DNA of 64,000 nucleotides, taken from Sphingobacterium nematocida. Lineage in GTDB: Bacteria > Bacteroidota > Bacteroidia > Sphingobacteriales > Sphingobacteriaceae. The notes below the pieces were generated by a model. That model saw only the letters and a list, made by a program, of their open reading frames with translations, made no database searches and had not been told where the DNA came from. Positions 1 to 8,550 of the stretch are shown here, piece after piece. The position numbers were made by a program, and so were the translations under genes. The DNA lies in contig NZ_FUZF01000015.1 in NCBI RefSeq assembly GCF_900168125.1, forward strand, positions 1 to 64,000, in the 5' to 3' direction. How positions within the stretch are numbered: position 1 is the first letter of the stretch; the number at the start of each line of letters is the position of its first letter.

Positions 1-20
1 AGGATCAAACTCTCCATTGT
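1..20 (-). rRNA. rrs: 16S ribosomal RNA, extreme 5' end (gene continues off the left edge)
   Basis: The reverse complement of the first bases ends in AGAGTTTGATCCT, the near-universal start of bacterial 16S rRNA. The gene is read leftwards out of the window, so only about its first 20 bases are present and the exact mature 5' end cannot be fixed. The rest of the rRNA operon must lie to the left. The two strong -7 elements upstream, on the same strand, fit an rRNA operon. Confidence 0.88.
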
Positions 21-258
21 AAAATGAAGTGTAAGACCAAGACTATTTATAAAAATAGAATTGTCTTTATTATAATTTCTAATTCTAAAACTAAAGGCTG
101 ATTTTTTTAACTTTCGTTGTTTCTCAACACTACTCGTTACGTTACATGATCATTTTTTAAAGAACTTCTATCGCATCCGCTTCGCGCTTCTGCTTTTATG
201 ATGTCGGAAATAAATCCCTTATCTTACTTTTCTGTTGCCCTTCGTTTCCGTTGGGACT

Positions 259-267
259 GCAAAGGTA
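259..267 (-). promoter_or_regulatory. proximal rRNA promoter, -7 element
   Basis: Read on the minus strand this is TACCTTTGC, an exact match to the Bacteroidota -7 consensus TAnnTTTG followed by the favoured C. It faces the 16S gene. Transcription would start near 252, about 230 bases before the mature rRNA. A T-rich, TTTG-containing stretch lies upstream (about 280-292), but its spacing to the -7 box is not ideal. The promoter role is inferred from the motif and position. Confidence 0.6.
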
Positions 268-409
268 GGAATCTTTTTCAAACCTCCAAAATAAATGTGA
301 AATTTATTTTTAACGGCCTCTCTTTCATTCCTGCGTTTAAATAACTTTAAACCCTTCTTTTTTCATGGCCTCGTCCTCAGATCCGACCGTCCCTCCCTTG
401 CGGAGTGGT

Positions 410-418
410 GCAAAGATA
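410..418 (-). promoter_or_regulatory. distal rRNA promoter, -7 element
   Basis: Read on the minus strand this is TATCTTTGC, a second exact match to TAnnTTTGC, 151 bases upstream of the first. Tandem promoters are common in front of rRNA operons. I do not see a clear TTG element at 19-21 bases upstream, so recognition may rely mainly on the -7 box. Confidence 0.55.
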
Positions 419-850
419 GGACAATAATCCTATCAGTTCCTAATCTTTCATGACTTATTTATTTAAAATAAACTTAACGTACTGTAACATTGAACGATAA
501 AATCATAAGAACACAGCTCCCACCCCCGGGGAACGTCCTAAATAAGAACCGGCACCTGTAGTATATTAGATATCTATATACGGAAGCACGAAAAACAGGC
601 ATCCTCCCCTATCCCTTCGCCCCTATGATAACAAAGAAGGCAGGGTAATTCCAGGCTTTCCATATAACACTCCTATTTTAACCGAGGGTTGACAGAGAGA
701 AAATAGGGGTTTACCTCTATGAACCCTCTACAAACCCTCTATTATAGCCCTAGAAAATCTCTATAAAAATAGAATATGTATCGGTTCTATTAGCTATTAA
801 ACTCGGATATAAATACACAAAGAGTTAAAGGGTGATTTGTCCAAAATAAA

Positions 851-1666
851 TTAAAGAGACGCTACTATTTGTTCTGGTAATATGTACCCCTCATCCAATT
901 CGACCAATTTCAAATTCCTAAACTCAATCTTCGCACCTTCTGACTCTAAACATAAATACCCTTTACGTTGTGTTGATCCTCGTACACCATTCACAAATTT
1001 TCCATTAACAGACAACTTTATAGTCCCATCGACGCATACCACCGTATATCTATTCCATTCCCCAACACCTAGACACCTGTTTTCGATAGATTTACTCCTT
1101 ACCCCTCTGGGATTATCAGGTACCGTCTCGGCCTTACCGGCGCCAAAAAGTTCACCATGAACATAAGCAACTGGAGGTACTATACCATTTTTCTGATTCT
1201 GATTTACCCAATCGAGCTCCAACATCTGAACCTCAACCCCACTTGGCAATCTACTAGACGCTTCAGGAACCGCATCACACCAGACAAAAATCCCCGAGTT
1301 TCCTCCTGCCTCTAAATGCCGCCACTCCACATCTAGAATAAAGTTCTGATACATTTTTTCCGATCGAATTACCCCAATAGGCAACCCAGCGCATACTAAT
1401 ACCTCTTTATCCGTGTGCCAGGTAGCAGCTGTAGTATTAACATCTACCCATTTAAGCGTCTCATTACTGGCGTTTCCAGTGATGAGATTTCGCCAACTTT
1501 GCTTTTCTCCAAACTCAAAAAGGACTTCCTGTGAAAAACAAGGCGTAAACAACATAAAACTTAATAAACATAAACCAACCAAGCATCTGTAGCGACAAAT
1601 GCTATACAAATGGTTTAATCCACTTTTGGAAGAAATATCGTCTCCAATAAAAATATACCGAATCAT
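851..1666 (-). CDS. DUF1080 (3-keto-disaccharide hydrolase-like) secreted protein
   Basis: A 271-residue exported protein of the DUF1080 / 3-keto-disaccharide hydrolase family, a concanavalin-like beta-sandwich fold common in Bacteroidota. Residues about 26-45 form a hydrophobic signal segment ending near CFSQE. The N-terminal region before it is long, so a later start is possible. Family-like features are the block around NSGIFVWCD (residues about 123-131), the EVQMLE motif and the ending EFRNLKLVEL typical of the last beta strand. The cleaved substrate is unknown. The gene stands alone, with its 5' end 53 bases from the end of the acyl-CoA dehydrogenase gene on the same strand. Assignment to the family is fairly safe; enzymatic activity is inferred only from relatives. 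Confidence 0.75.
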   Translation of the reverse strand: MIRYIFIGDDISSKSGLNHLYSICRYRCLVGLCLLSFMLFTPCFSQEVLFEFGEKQSWRNLITGNASNETLKWVDVNTTAATWHTDKEVLVCAGLPIGVIRSEKMYQNFILDVEWRHLEAGGNSGIFVWCDAVPEASSRLPSGVEVQMLELDWVNQNQKNGIVPPVAYVHGELFGAGKAETVPDNPRGVRSKSIENRCLGVGEWNRYTVVCVDGTIKLSVNGKFVNGVRGSTQRKGYLCLESEGAKIEFRNLKLVELDEGYILPEQIVASL

Positions 1667-1719
1667 TTTACTATAACAGGTTAAGGATGAGTTTCTAAAT
1701 TAAGAAATAGAAAGCAAAT

Positions 1720-2883
1720 CTAAAAACTGCTAATCCCTGTGATGTCCTGTCCTGTGATCAATAAGTGTATATCATGTGTGCCTTCATAAGTAATGACCGA
1801 TTCTAAATTCATCATGTGCCGCATAATTGGATAATCTCCAACAATTCCCATCGCACCTAAAACCTGTCGCGACTCACGTGCTATTCGCAATGCCATATCC
1901 ACATTATTACGTTTCGCCATAGATATTTGCTGCGATGTAGCACGATTCTCATTCTTTAGTACCCCAAGTCTCCATGATAAGAGCTGTGCCTTCGTGATCT
2001 CAGTAATCATTTCGGCTAATTTTTTTTGCTGTAACTGATAACTAGCAATCGGATTTCCAAATTGTGTTCTTTCGGAGGCATAATTTAAGGCCACCTGATA
2101 ACAATCAATGGCAGCTCCGATTACTCCCCACGAAATACCATAGCGGGCAGAATTCAAACATGACAATGGTCCTCGCATCGAAGACACCCCGGGTAGTAAT
2201 CTTTCTTTTGAGACATACACCTCATCAAAAACCAGCTCTCCCGTTCGCGAAGCTCGCAGTGACCATTTGTTCTTTATTTCCGGTGTTGAAAAACCTATAT
2301 CATCCCGCTCTATAATCACTCCCTTTACCTTCCCGTCCTCATCTCTAGCCCACACTATAGCAATATCACAGATGGGGGCGTTCGTGATCCATGTTTTAGT
2401 CCCCGACAACAGATAGCCTTCTCCCTCTTTTCTTAATCGAGTTTCCATACTCGATGGGTCTGACCCATGATTTGGTTCGGTCAGTCCAAATGCCCCAACC
2501 CAATCGCCGGTAGCCAACATAGGCAGGTATTTTTCCTTTTGCTCCTCAGACCCGAATGTATATATCGGATACATCACGAGAGAAGATTGTACCGAAGCGG
2601 CCGAACGAATAGCAGAATCCCCCGCTTCCAACTCTTGCATAATCAAGCCATATGCCAGATAATCCAATCCAGCCCCTCCATATTTACTCGGAATGAATGG
2701 TCCCAAAGCCCCTATACTTCCCAATTTTTTCATTAAATTGGGGATCTCTTCATGTTGTTGTGCTTTTGTATCAATTTCGGGCAAAATCTCTGTACGCACG
2801 AAATCGCGCACGGCTTGACGAATCAATAAATATTCTTGTCCTAAAAGTTCGTCTAAATTAAAATAGTCTACAGTGCTGTTCAT
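1720..2883 (-). CDS. gcdH: glutaryl-CoA dehydrogenase (acyl-CoA dehydrogenase family)
   Basis: A 387-residue FAD-dependent acyl-CoA dehydrogenase. The N-terminal helical domain, the FAD-binding strand block around FGLTEPNHGSDPSS and the C-terminal helical domain are all present, and the length is normal. The ending YEGTHDIHLLITG places the catalytic base at Glu367, as in glutaryl-CoA dehydrogenases, which oxidatively decarboxylate glutaryl-CoA to crotonyl-CoA. The gene is divergent, across 76-106 bases, from the semialdehyde dehydrogenase and lysine 6-transaminase genes. Together they fit lysine breakdown by way of 2-aminoadipate and glutaryl-CoA. The intermediate steps from 2-aminoadipate to glutaryl-CoA are not encoded here. 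Confidence 0.88.
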   Translation of the reverse strand: MNSTVDYFNLDELLGQEYLLIRQAVRDFVRTEILPEIDTKAQQHEEIPNLMKKLGSIGALGPFIPSKYGGAGLDYLAYGLIMQELEAGDSAIRSAASVQSSLVMYPIYTFGSEEQKEKYLPMLATGDWVGAFGLTEPNHGSDPSSMETRLRKEGEGYLLSGTKTWITNAPICDIAIVWARDEDGKVKGVIIERDDIGFSTPEIKNKWSLRASRTGELVFDEVYVSKERLLPGVSSMRGPLSCLNSARYGISWGVIGAAIDCYQVALNYASERTQFGNPIASYQLQQKKLAEMITEITKAQLLSWRLGVLKNENRATSQQISMAKRNNVDMALRIARESRQVLGAMGIVGDYPIMRHMMNLESVITYEGTHDIHLLITGQDITGISSF

Positions 2884-2989
2884 ATCTAATTGGGCTTTCT
2901 ATAAAAATATTAAAAATTCAACACAAATACATATACAATAAATATTATTCTCTATATTTATGAAAATTTCGAATAATATAAACCATATT

Positions 2990-4519
2990 ATGACAATTAA
3001 AGAATTAAAAACACTAGGAATAGAAATCAAAAACCTAGGCACATCAACAGGCACCAAATGGTTTGCGAAAGGGGAATCTATAGCTTCATTTTCACCAACC
3101 AACGGTCAACTTATTGCAAATGTTCAATCAACAACCCGTAAAGAATACGACAAGGTTATCGGCGAAGCTGAAAAAGCAAAACTAATCTGGAGGGATATTC
3201 CAGCTCCCAAACGTGGAGAGATAGTGCGCCAATTGGGAGAAAAATTAAGAGAGTTAAAACCCGTATTGGGCAAATTGGTTTCTTATGAAATGGGCAAATC
3301 CTATCAGGAAGGTTTAGGAGAAGTTCAAGAAATGATAGATATCTGTGATTTTGCGGTAGGTCTTTCCCGTCAACTCTATGGAAACACAATACATTCTGAA
3401 AGACCGGGACACCGTATGTACGATCAATACCACCCCTTGGGTATCGTCGGTATTATCACCGCTTTTAATTTCCCTGTTGCAGTCTGGTCATGGAATACTG
3501 CCCTTGCTCTGGTATGTGGAGACGTAGTCATTTGGAAACCTTCCGAAAAAACTCCACTATGCGCAGTTGCATGTCAAAAAATAATTGCTGAAATTTTAAA
3601 AAGTAACAAATTGCCAGAAGGTATTTCATCGGTGGTAACAGGTGATGCCGAAGTTGGAAAATGGATCTCGGAAGATAATCGCATCCCGTTAGTTTCCGCT
3701 ACAGGATCTACTAGGATGGGTAAACAGGTCGCTACTAGCGTTGCTCAACGACTTGGTAAAACATTACTGGAACTGGGGGGTAACAATGCTATTATTGTCA
3801 CGCCCAGCGCCGATTTAAAAATGACTATTATAGGTGCTGTATTTGGCGCGGTGGGTACCGCAGGCCAACGTTGCACAAGTACAAGAAGATTGATCGTACA
3901 TGACAGTATCTACGACAAAGTCAAGAAAGCGTTAACAGACGCCTATAAGCAGGTGAAAATTGGAGATCCACTGGACACAAAGCACCACATGGGACCTTTA
4001 ATCGATACCGATGCAGTTAACATCTATTTAAATGCGCTGGAAAAAATAAAAGATCAAGGTGGTAAAATATTAGTTCAGGGGAAAGTATTGACTGGCAAAG
4101 GTTATGAAAGCGGATGCTATGTAACCCCAGTTATCGCTGAAGTAGAAAATCACTATCAGATTGTCCAGGATGAAACTTTTGCTCCAATATTATATCTTAT
4201 TAAATATAGTGGTGAAGTAGACAATGCCATAGTATTACAAAACGATGTAAAGCAAGGATTATCATCCGCTATTATGACCTCAAGCTTACGGGAATCAGAA
4301 TTATTCTTGAGTCAGAATGGTTCAGATTGCGGCATAGCCAACGTCAATATAGGTACATCTGGTGCTGAAATCGGTGGAGCATTTGGCGGTGAAAAAGAAA
4401 CAGGTGGAGGCCGTGAATCGGGTTCTGACGCGTGGAAAGTATATATGCGCCGGCAAACGAATACCATAAACTATACCACCAGTCTACCATTGGCACAAGG
4501 GATAAAATTTGATCTTTAA
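2990..4519 (+). CDS. amaB: L-2-aminoadipate 6-semialdehyde dehydrogenase (ALDH7 / antiquitin type)
   Basis: An NAD(P)-dependent aldehyde dehydrogenase of the ALDH7 group, about 509 residues from the chosen ATG. The block AVGTAGQRCTSTRR holds the nucleophilic cysteine (codon 3872-3874), and LLELGGNNA carries the general-base glutamate. The GGEKETGGGRESGSDAWK ending is typical of antiquitin. Its likely reaction is 2-aminoadipate 6-semialdehyde to 2-aminoadipate, directly after the transaminase encoded 12 bases downstream. An in-frame ATG at 2960 would add ten residues. The start at 2990 is preferred because the family normally begins close to the KELKTLGI helix, but neither start has a Shine-Dalgarno site. 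The symbol is by analogy. Confidence 0.88.
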   Translation: MTIKELKTLGIEIKNLGTSTGTKWFAKGESIASFSPTNGQLIANVQSTTRKEYDKVIGEAEKAKLIWRDIPAPKRGEIVRQLGEKLRELKPVLGKLVSYEMGKSYQEGLGEVQEMIDICDFAVGLSRQLYGNTIHSERPGHRMYDQYHPLGIVGIITAFNFPVAVWSWNTALALVCGDVVIWKPSEKTPLCAVACQKIIAEILKSNKLPEGISSVVTGDAEVGKWISEDNRIPLVSATGSTRMGKQVATSVAQRLGKTLLELGGNNAIIVTPSADLKMTIIGAVFGAVGTAGQRCTSTRRLIVHDSIYDKVKKALTDAYKQVKIGDPLDTKHHMGPLIDTDAVNIYLNALEKIKDQGGKILVQGKVLTGKGYESGCYVTPVIAEVENHYQIVQDETFAPILYLIKYSGEVDNAIVLQNDVKQGLSSAIMTSSLRESELFLSQNGSDCGIANVNIGTSGAEIGGAFGGEKETGGGRESGSDAWKVYMRRQTNTINYTTSLPLAQGIKFDL

Positions 4520-4531
4520 AAACTGAAAATT

Positions 4532-5821
4532 ATGAGAGAAGTACATCAAAGATTGGCGAAGCATATTTTGGCTGACGGCTTTCCTGTCGTTATAGATCTG
4601 GAAAAATCACACGGTTCATACATAGCCGATGTGGACGGCAACGAGTACCTGGACATGTTCAGCATGTTTGCCTCTTCCCCTATTGGTTACAATCACCCTT
4701 ATATTCTTAAGCATGTAGACCAACTGGCAGATGCAGCCATCAATAAACTGGCGTTATCTGATATTTATCCTACAGTATATGCTGATTTTCTGGATACTTT
4801 CGAACGCGTTGCTATCCCTAAAGAATTGGATTATTGTTTCTTTATAGATGGTGGGGCTTTGGCTGTCGAAAATGCGCTAAAAGCAGGGTTTGATTGGAAG
4901 ACAAGAATCAATCTATCAAAAGGGATTGATCATGAAGCCAGTCAAGTAATTCATTTCAAACAGGCGTTTCATGGACGTACAGGATATACCCTTTCGTTGA
5001 CCAACACGAAAGATCCAAAAAAATACATGTATTTTCCTAAATTTAACTGGCCTCGTATCACTAATCCCAAATTAAAATTCCCAATCGATGAAATAAATCT
5101 TGCCGAAACGATAGAATTGGAAAAGCAGGCTGTTGCCGAGATCAATGCAGCCATAGCACGACATCCTGAAGATATCGCTTGTCTTATTATCGAAACTATA
5201 CAGGCCGAAGGCGGAGATAATCATTTTCGAAAAGAGTTTTTTCAAAAATTGAGAGCTATATGTGACCAACATGATATCATACTGATACTGGATGAAGTGC
5301 AGACAGGTATTGCTATGACAGGTAAAATGTGGGGGTATCAACATTATGGCATTATACCAGATGTGATTGCATTCGGGAAGAAAACTCAAGTTTGCGGAAT
5401 ATTAGCTAACCGAGAGAAATTTGATCGTGTAGAAAAAAATGTATTCAAAGAATCTAGTCGTATCAACTCTACATTTGGCGGCAATCTTGTTGACATGGTA
5501 CGATTTAAACTTATTTTAGAAGTTATAGAACAAGAGAACCTGGTCGTTAAAGCGGAAGAAAAAGGAAGATACATTTCCCAACAAATTATTCAGTTGGTCA
5601 AGGATTTCCCTAATTTATCTAATGCCCGAGGAAAAGGATTACTTGCTGCCTTTGATTTCGAGAACGAAAAGCTACGCGATGAATTTATTCAAAAAACAAT
5701 GGATAACAAGCTATTAATATTGGGATGCGGCGAAAAAAGCGTACGCTTTAGACCTCATCTTACGGTGACGATCGAAGACATCGATAAAGCTTTTACAATA
5801 ATTCGCAATTGCTTAACCTAA
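4532..5821 (+). CDS. lat: L-lysine 6-transaminase
   Basis: A class III PLP-dependent aminotransferase of 429 residues, the usual length for L-lysine epsilon-aminotransferase. It moves the 6-amino group of lysine to 2-oxoglutarate, giving 2-aminoadipate 6-semialdehyde, the substrate of the upstream dehydrogenase. Visible motifs are FIDGGALAVENALK near residue 110, ILDEVQTGIAMTG with the PLP-contacting aspartate, and IAFGKKTQVCG with the Schiff-base lysine at residue 283 or 284. That last motif distinguishes lysine 6-transaminases from ornithine or GABA enzymes. The gene starts 12 bases after the dehydrogenase stop and ends before a strong terminator, so the two form an operon. Confidence 0.9.
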   Translation: MREVHQRLAKHILADGFPVVIDLEKSHGSYIADVDGNEYLDMFSMFASSPIGYNHPYILKHVDQLADAAINKLALSDIYPTVYADFLDTFERVAIPKELDYCFFIDGGALAVENALKAGFDWKTRINLSKGIDHEASQVIHFKQAFHGRTGYTLSLTNTKDPKKYMYFPKFNWPRITNPKLKFPIDEINLAETIELEKQAVAEINAAIARHPEDIACLIIETIQAEGGDNHFRKEFFQKLRAICDQHDIILILDEVQTGIAMTGKMWGYQHYGIIPDVIAFGKKTQVCGILANREKFDRVEKNVFKESSRINSTFGGNLVDMVRFKLILEVIEQENLVVKAEEKGRYISQQIIQLVKDFPNLSNARGKGLLAAFDFENEKLRDEFIQKTMDNKLLILGCGEKSVRFRPHLTVTIEDIDKAFTIIRNCLT

Positions 5822-5868
5822 CTAGCTCTTGAAAAATATCTCTACAGCTTACAAGAGATCCTATCATT

Positions 5869-5900
5869 AATAAAGGCTGCCCGTAAGGGCAGCCTTTATT
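5869..5900 (+). terminator. intrinsic terminator of the lysine operon
   Basis: A perfect 14-bp inverted repeat with loop GTAA, and A/T tails on both sides, lies 48 bases after the transaminase stop codon. Confidence 0.88.
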
Positions 5901-6034
5901 AATTTAGTAAACTAGCTTTCTAAATAAACTCGCCGTGATTAAGTAAAATAATTCAATTTGACCTTTTAATTACTTTGTTCAAAAAATAAATATATAAACT
6001 TGCGCAAAACACATGATTGTTTAAACATACACAC

Positions 6035-6850
6035 ATGCTTTTACGTAAAGAAACATATATTTTAGTAGCGATCATTTTCATATGCATACTTAATTCTTGT
6101 AATCGAAATTTTCAATTTTCAGTACTTGAAGTAAAACCCTTGGATCGAAATATCAACCAAAAGGCAATTGTTCGACTGAAACAAATTGCACCTAGAGACA
6201 GTTTCAGCTTCCTAGTCATATCGGACACACAGGTAGCTTATAATGAACTAGAGGAATTTGTATCCCATGCCAATAAGAACTATACGGAAGACAGCATCGT
6301 ATTTATTCTACATGGCGGTGATTTCACAGACTATGGTGCAAATTTTGAATACAACCTATACTACGATGATGCAAAAGATCTTAAGTTTCCAGTCATTGGT
6401 GCTATAGGTAATCATGACATGCTGAGCAATGGCCGTGAAATTTTTCGTAAACTCTTTGGTCAAGAAAATTTTTCATTTACCTATGGGGACAATAAATTCA
6501 TCGTTTTCAACACCAACGGTAGAGAAGTCGGATTTAACAGTCTACTTCCCGACCTTACTTGGTTAAAACAGGAGGTAGAAAACACAAGTGAAAACAATAT
6601 TTTCTATTTAGCCCATGTCTCTCCCATGTCCTACGACTTCGACCCCACTTTAAGAGCTGAATATGTGGAAACCTTGGCTTCCAACAAAAAAACGAGATTA
6701 TCTATCCACGGACACACCCACTCTTACGAGTATGACACTCCTTATAATGATGGTGTTCCGTACGTCGTGGCCCCTACTTTACAAAAAAGACAATATGTAA
6801 AAGTATCTGTAATGGGTAAAAACATCAAAATACAACAACGATTCTATTAA
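6035..6850 (+). CDS. calcineurin-like metallophosphoesterase, lipoprotein
   Basis: About 271 residues from the ATG at 6035. An upstream in-frame TTG at 6017 gives a less natural start. The N-terminus is a lipoprotein signal with lipobox ILNSC, so the protein is probably anchored in a cell envelope membrane. Metallophosphoesterase motifs appear in order: SDTQ (first metal-ligand block), GGDFTD, GNHD, AHVSP and GHTHSYEYD. The first block has DTQ in place of the usual DxH, which could alter one metal site. The substrate is unknown. The stop codon overlaps the start of the next gene (TAATG), so the two are probably translationally coupled. Confidence 0.82.
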   Translation: MLLRKETYILVAIIFICILNSCNRNFQFSVLEVKPLDRNINQKAIVRLKQIAPRDSFSFLVISDTQVAYNELEEFVSHANKNYTEDSIVFILHGGDFTDYGANFEYNLYYDDAKDLKFPVIGAIGNHDMLSNGREIFRKLFGQENFSFTYGDNKFIVFNTNGREVGFNSLLPDLTWLKQEVENTSENNIFYLAHVSPMSYDFDPTLRAEYVETLASNKKTRLSIHGHTHSYEYDTPYNDGVPYVVAPTLQKRQYVKVSVMGKNIKIQQRFY

Positions 6851-7428
6851 TGCGGTTAATATTAATTTTACTATTGACAAGTTTACAACTAAACCTGTGG
6901 GCTTCGTCATCAGATTCTACAAAAAACTTATTGTCCAAACTCGTGCCGAACGACATTGTCCTGCAGTTTGCGGGAAATATTGGTATGTTTTCGACAGGCG
7001 TACGTTATCAATCTCCAAAACAACATTGGAAGGGTACTATTTTATACGGATTTGTACCCGTTAGGTACGCCGATGATCCTATTCACTCTGTAACCATTAA
7101 AGGCCAATATAGCACATTGCATAAAGACTACACCCCTCATCTACAAGTAGAATGGTTGAATGTTGGTCTTTGGTACAATTACGCATTCGGACGAAAGTAC
7201 TTTTCTAAATTACCTCATTATTACGATAGTGGATATTACTATTTCCCTACAGCGATCAACATCGGATTAATAATAGGAAGTGAAGTAAAATACAAAAATT
7301 GGGGAATATATTATGAATTAGGCACTACCGACAAAAGAGTAATAAACTATGCCAAAAGTGCTAAAGCAATCTCCTTTAGGGAAATATGGAATATAGGAAT
7401 CGGGATTGTCTATCGCCTAAAACATTAG
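6850..7428 (+). CDS. small outer-membrane barrel-like protein of unknown function
   Basis: A 192-residue protein with an N-terminal signal peptide (hydrophobic residues about 3-18, ending near WASSS). The remainder is rich in alternating aromatic and polar strands such as WLNVGLWYNYAFGRKYF, and ends IGIGIVYRLKH with an aromatic residue near the C-terminus. This suggests a small beta-barrel or a barrel-like periplasmic protein. I do not recognise a family. The ATG overlaps the stop of the phosphoesterase gene, so the two products may act together in the envelope. Confidence 0.65.
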   Translation: MRLILILLLTSLQLNLWASSSDSTKNLLSKLVPNDIVLQFAGNIGMFSTGVRYQSPKQHWKGTILYGFVPVRYADDPIHSVTIKGQYSTLHKDYTPHLQVEWLNVGLWYNYAFGRKYFSKLPHYYDSGYYYFPTAINIGLIIGSEVKYKNWGIYYELGTTDKRVINYAKSAKAISFREIWNIGIGIVYRLKH

Positions 7429-7590
7429 GTAAGCTTTAAAAAATCAATTTTGAGATGTATATTTATCATCAAAAGGCAATTGAAATATTCATGCAACACA
7501 GGCGTACAAACACATATGACAGCGAAGAAGCATGAACACTATTCGCTACAAAACGCGTATAGCATACTTTGGATATTAGATTTCGATAAA

Positions 7591-7622
7591 CCGACCGCAA
7601 GGAGCTTGTCGAAGACAATCGG
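7591..7622. repeat. possible REP-like repeat fragment
   Basis: Inside the 265-base spacer after the barrel-like gene lies a GC-richer island bounded by CCGA and TCGG. On the minus strand it contains CTTCGACAAGCTC, a word that often occurs in dispersed repeats of bacterial genomes. Only one copy is in this window, so repeat status is a guess. A 60-codon reading frame crosses it but shows no sign of being a gene. Confidence 0.25.
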
Positions 7623-7693
7623 AACAAGTTAATAGCTTTTTAAAAATAACAAACCGATCCGTCAACTGGCGATCATGAAATAATTTTTCACTT

Positions 7694-8518
7694 ATGAAAT
7701 CACCTTTAATCAACGTACAGCAACTGAGAAATTTAAGTCACAGTCATAACATCATCCTTCTTGATGCCACAATCGATAAAGTTAATGAGAAGATCGACAA
7801 CAACAATATATCGTTAATTCCAAATTCAATATTCTTTGATATTGAAGGAGTTTTTTCGGATCACTCTACCGGATTACCACACACTATGGTGGATCCGATT
7901 ACCTTTACTGCACATGTACAAAATTTGGGGATAAATCAAGATAGCATTGTCATTATCTATGACCGCTGGGGTGTGTATTCCAGTCCACGCGCATGGTGGA
8001 TGTTTCGCTATATGGGACATGAACAAACATATGTGCTTGACGGCGGAGTAAAGGCATGGCAGATTGCAGACCTTCCGGTAAGTAACAGACACCATATCCC
8101 AACCGAACGGGGTAACTTTCAGTCTGTCGTTCAGGCTGATTGGTTTAAAAACACGAAAGACATATTACAACACCTAAAATCAAAGACATCTACTATCATA
8201 GATGCGAGAGGAGCAGGCCGATTTAGCGGAACCGTTGCTGAACCCCGTCCCGGTGTCCGGTCCGGACATATTCCGACTTCAAGCAACCTCCCATTTGATC
8301 AAGTACTGGAAGGGCCCTTCCTGAAAGACAAGGCCCTATTGGAACCCCTATTCGCCCCGCATTTACGCGAAGCCCACTCGAATATATTCACCTGTGGGTC
8401 AGGGATTACAGCTTCTATCCTAGCATTAGCCGCATATCAAACAGGCGTAAAGAACATCGCTGTTTACGATGGTTCTTGGGCAGAATGGGGTGCAGATCAT
8501 GCTTTACCAATGGAGTAA
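7694..8518 (+). CDS. sseA: sulfurtransferase (two-domain rhodanese, 3-mercaptopyruvate type)
   Basis: A 274-residue protein with two rhodanese domains. The N-terminal domain (about 6-130) is non-catalytic and has the family blocks IVIYDRWGVYSSPRAWW and LDGGVKAW. The C-terminal domain (about 150-272) carries the active-site loop CGSGITA with the persulfide-forming Cys234. The CGSG(I/V)TA loop favours 3-mercaptopyruvate over thiosulfate as donor, by family precedent. The protein is probably cytoplasmic, since no signal peptide is seen. Its last codons lie inside a perfect palindrome shared with the convergent GLPGLI gene. Confidence 0.88.
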   Translation: MKSPLINVQQLRNLSHSHNIILLDATIDKVNEKIDNNNISLIPNSIFFDIEGVFSDHSTGLPHTMVDPITFTAHVQNLGINQDSIVIIYDRWGVYSSPRAWWMFRYMGHEQTYVLDGGVKAWQIADLPVSNRHHIPTERGNFQSVVQADWFKNTKDILQHLKSKTSTIIDARGAGRFSGTVAEPRPGVRSGHIPTSSNLPFDQVLEGPFLKDKALLEPLFAPHLREAHSNIFTCGSGITASILALAAYQTGVKNIAVYDGSWAEWGADHALPME

Positions 8519-8550
8519 AGTCTTGTTTAAAACAAGACTTTACTCCATTG
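8508..8550. terminator. 43-bp perfect palindrome at a tail-to-tail junction
   Basis: Two perfect 21-bp arms (8508-8528 and 8530-8550) flank a single central A. The left arm contains the last codons and stop of the sulfurtransferase gene. The right arm contains the last codons of the GLPGLI gene, read on the other strand. A run of five Ts follows on the plus strand, so it can end plus-strand transcription. No U-run follows in the minus direction, so that direction is less canonical. Confidence 0.8.

Larger units (their letters stand above)
21..850. other. rRNA upstream region and spacer without a gene
   Basis: These 830 bases hold no convincing coding region. The part next to the rRNA gene (to about 420) carries two minus-strand -7 elements. 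It would be the 16S leader, which normally holds processing and antitermination signals, although I cannot point to a specific stem. The far part (about 500-850) is AT-rich. Around 700-770 it has several loosely repeated CCTCTA/CCTCTAT words, but no clear hairpin, tRNA or small gene. This part is also downstream of the DUF1080 gene, and I see no strong terminator for that gene. Confidence 0.6.

Noticed and set aside
7450..7632. 60-codon reading frame in the spacer after the barrel-like gene
   Set aside because: It has no family resemblance, no ribosome binding site and crosses the REP-like island; its composition looks like spacer DNA.
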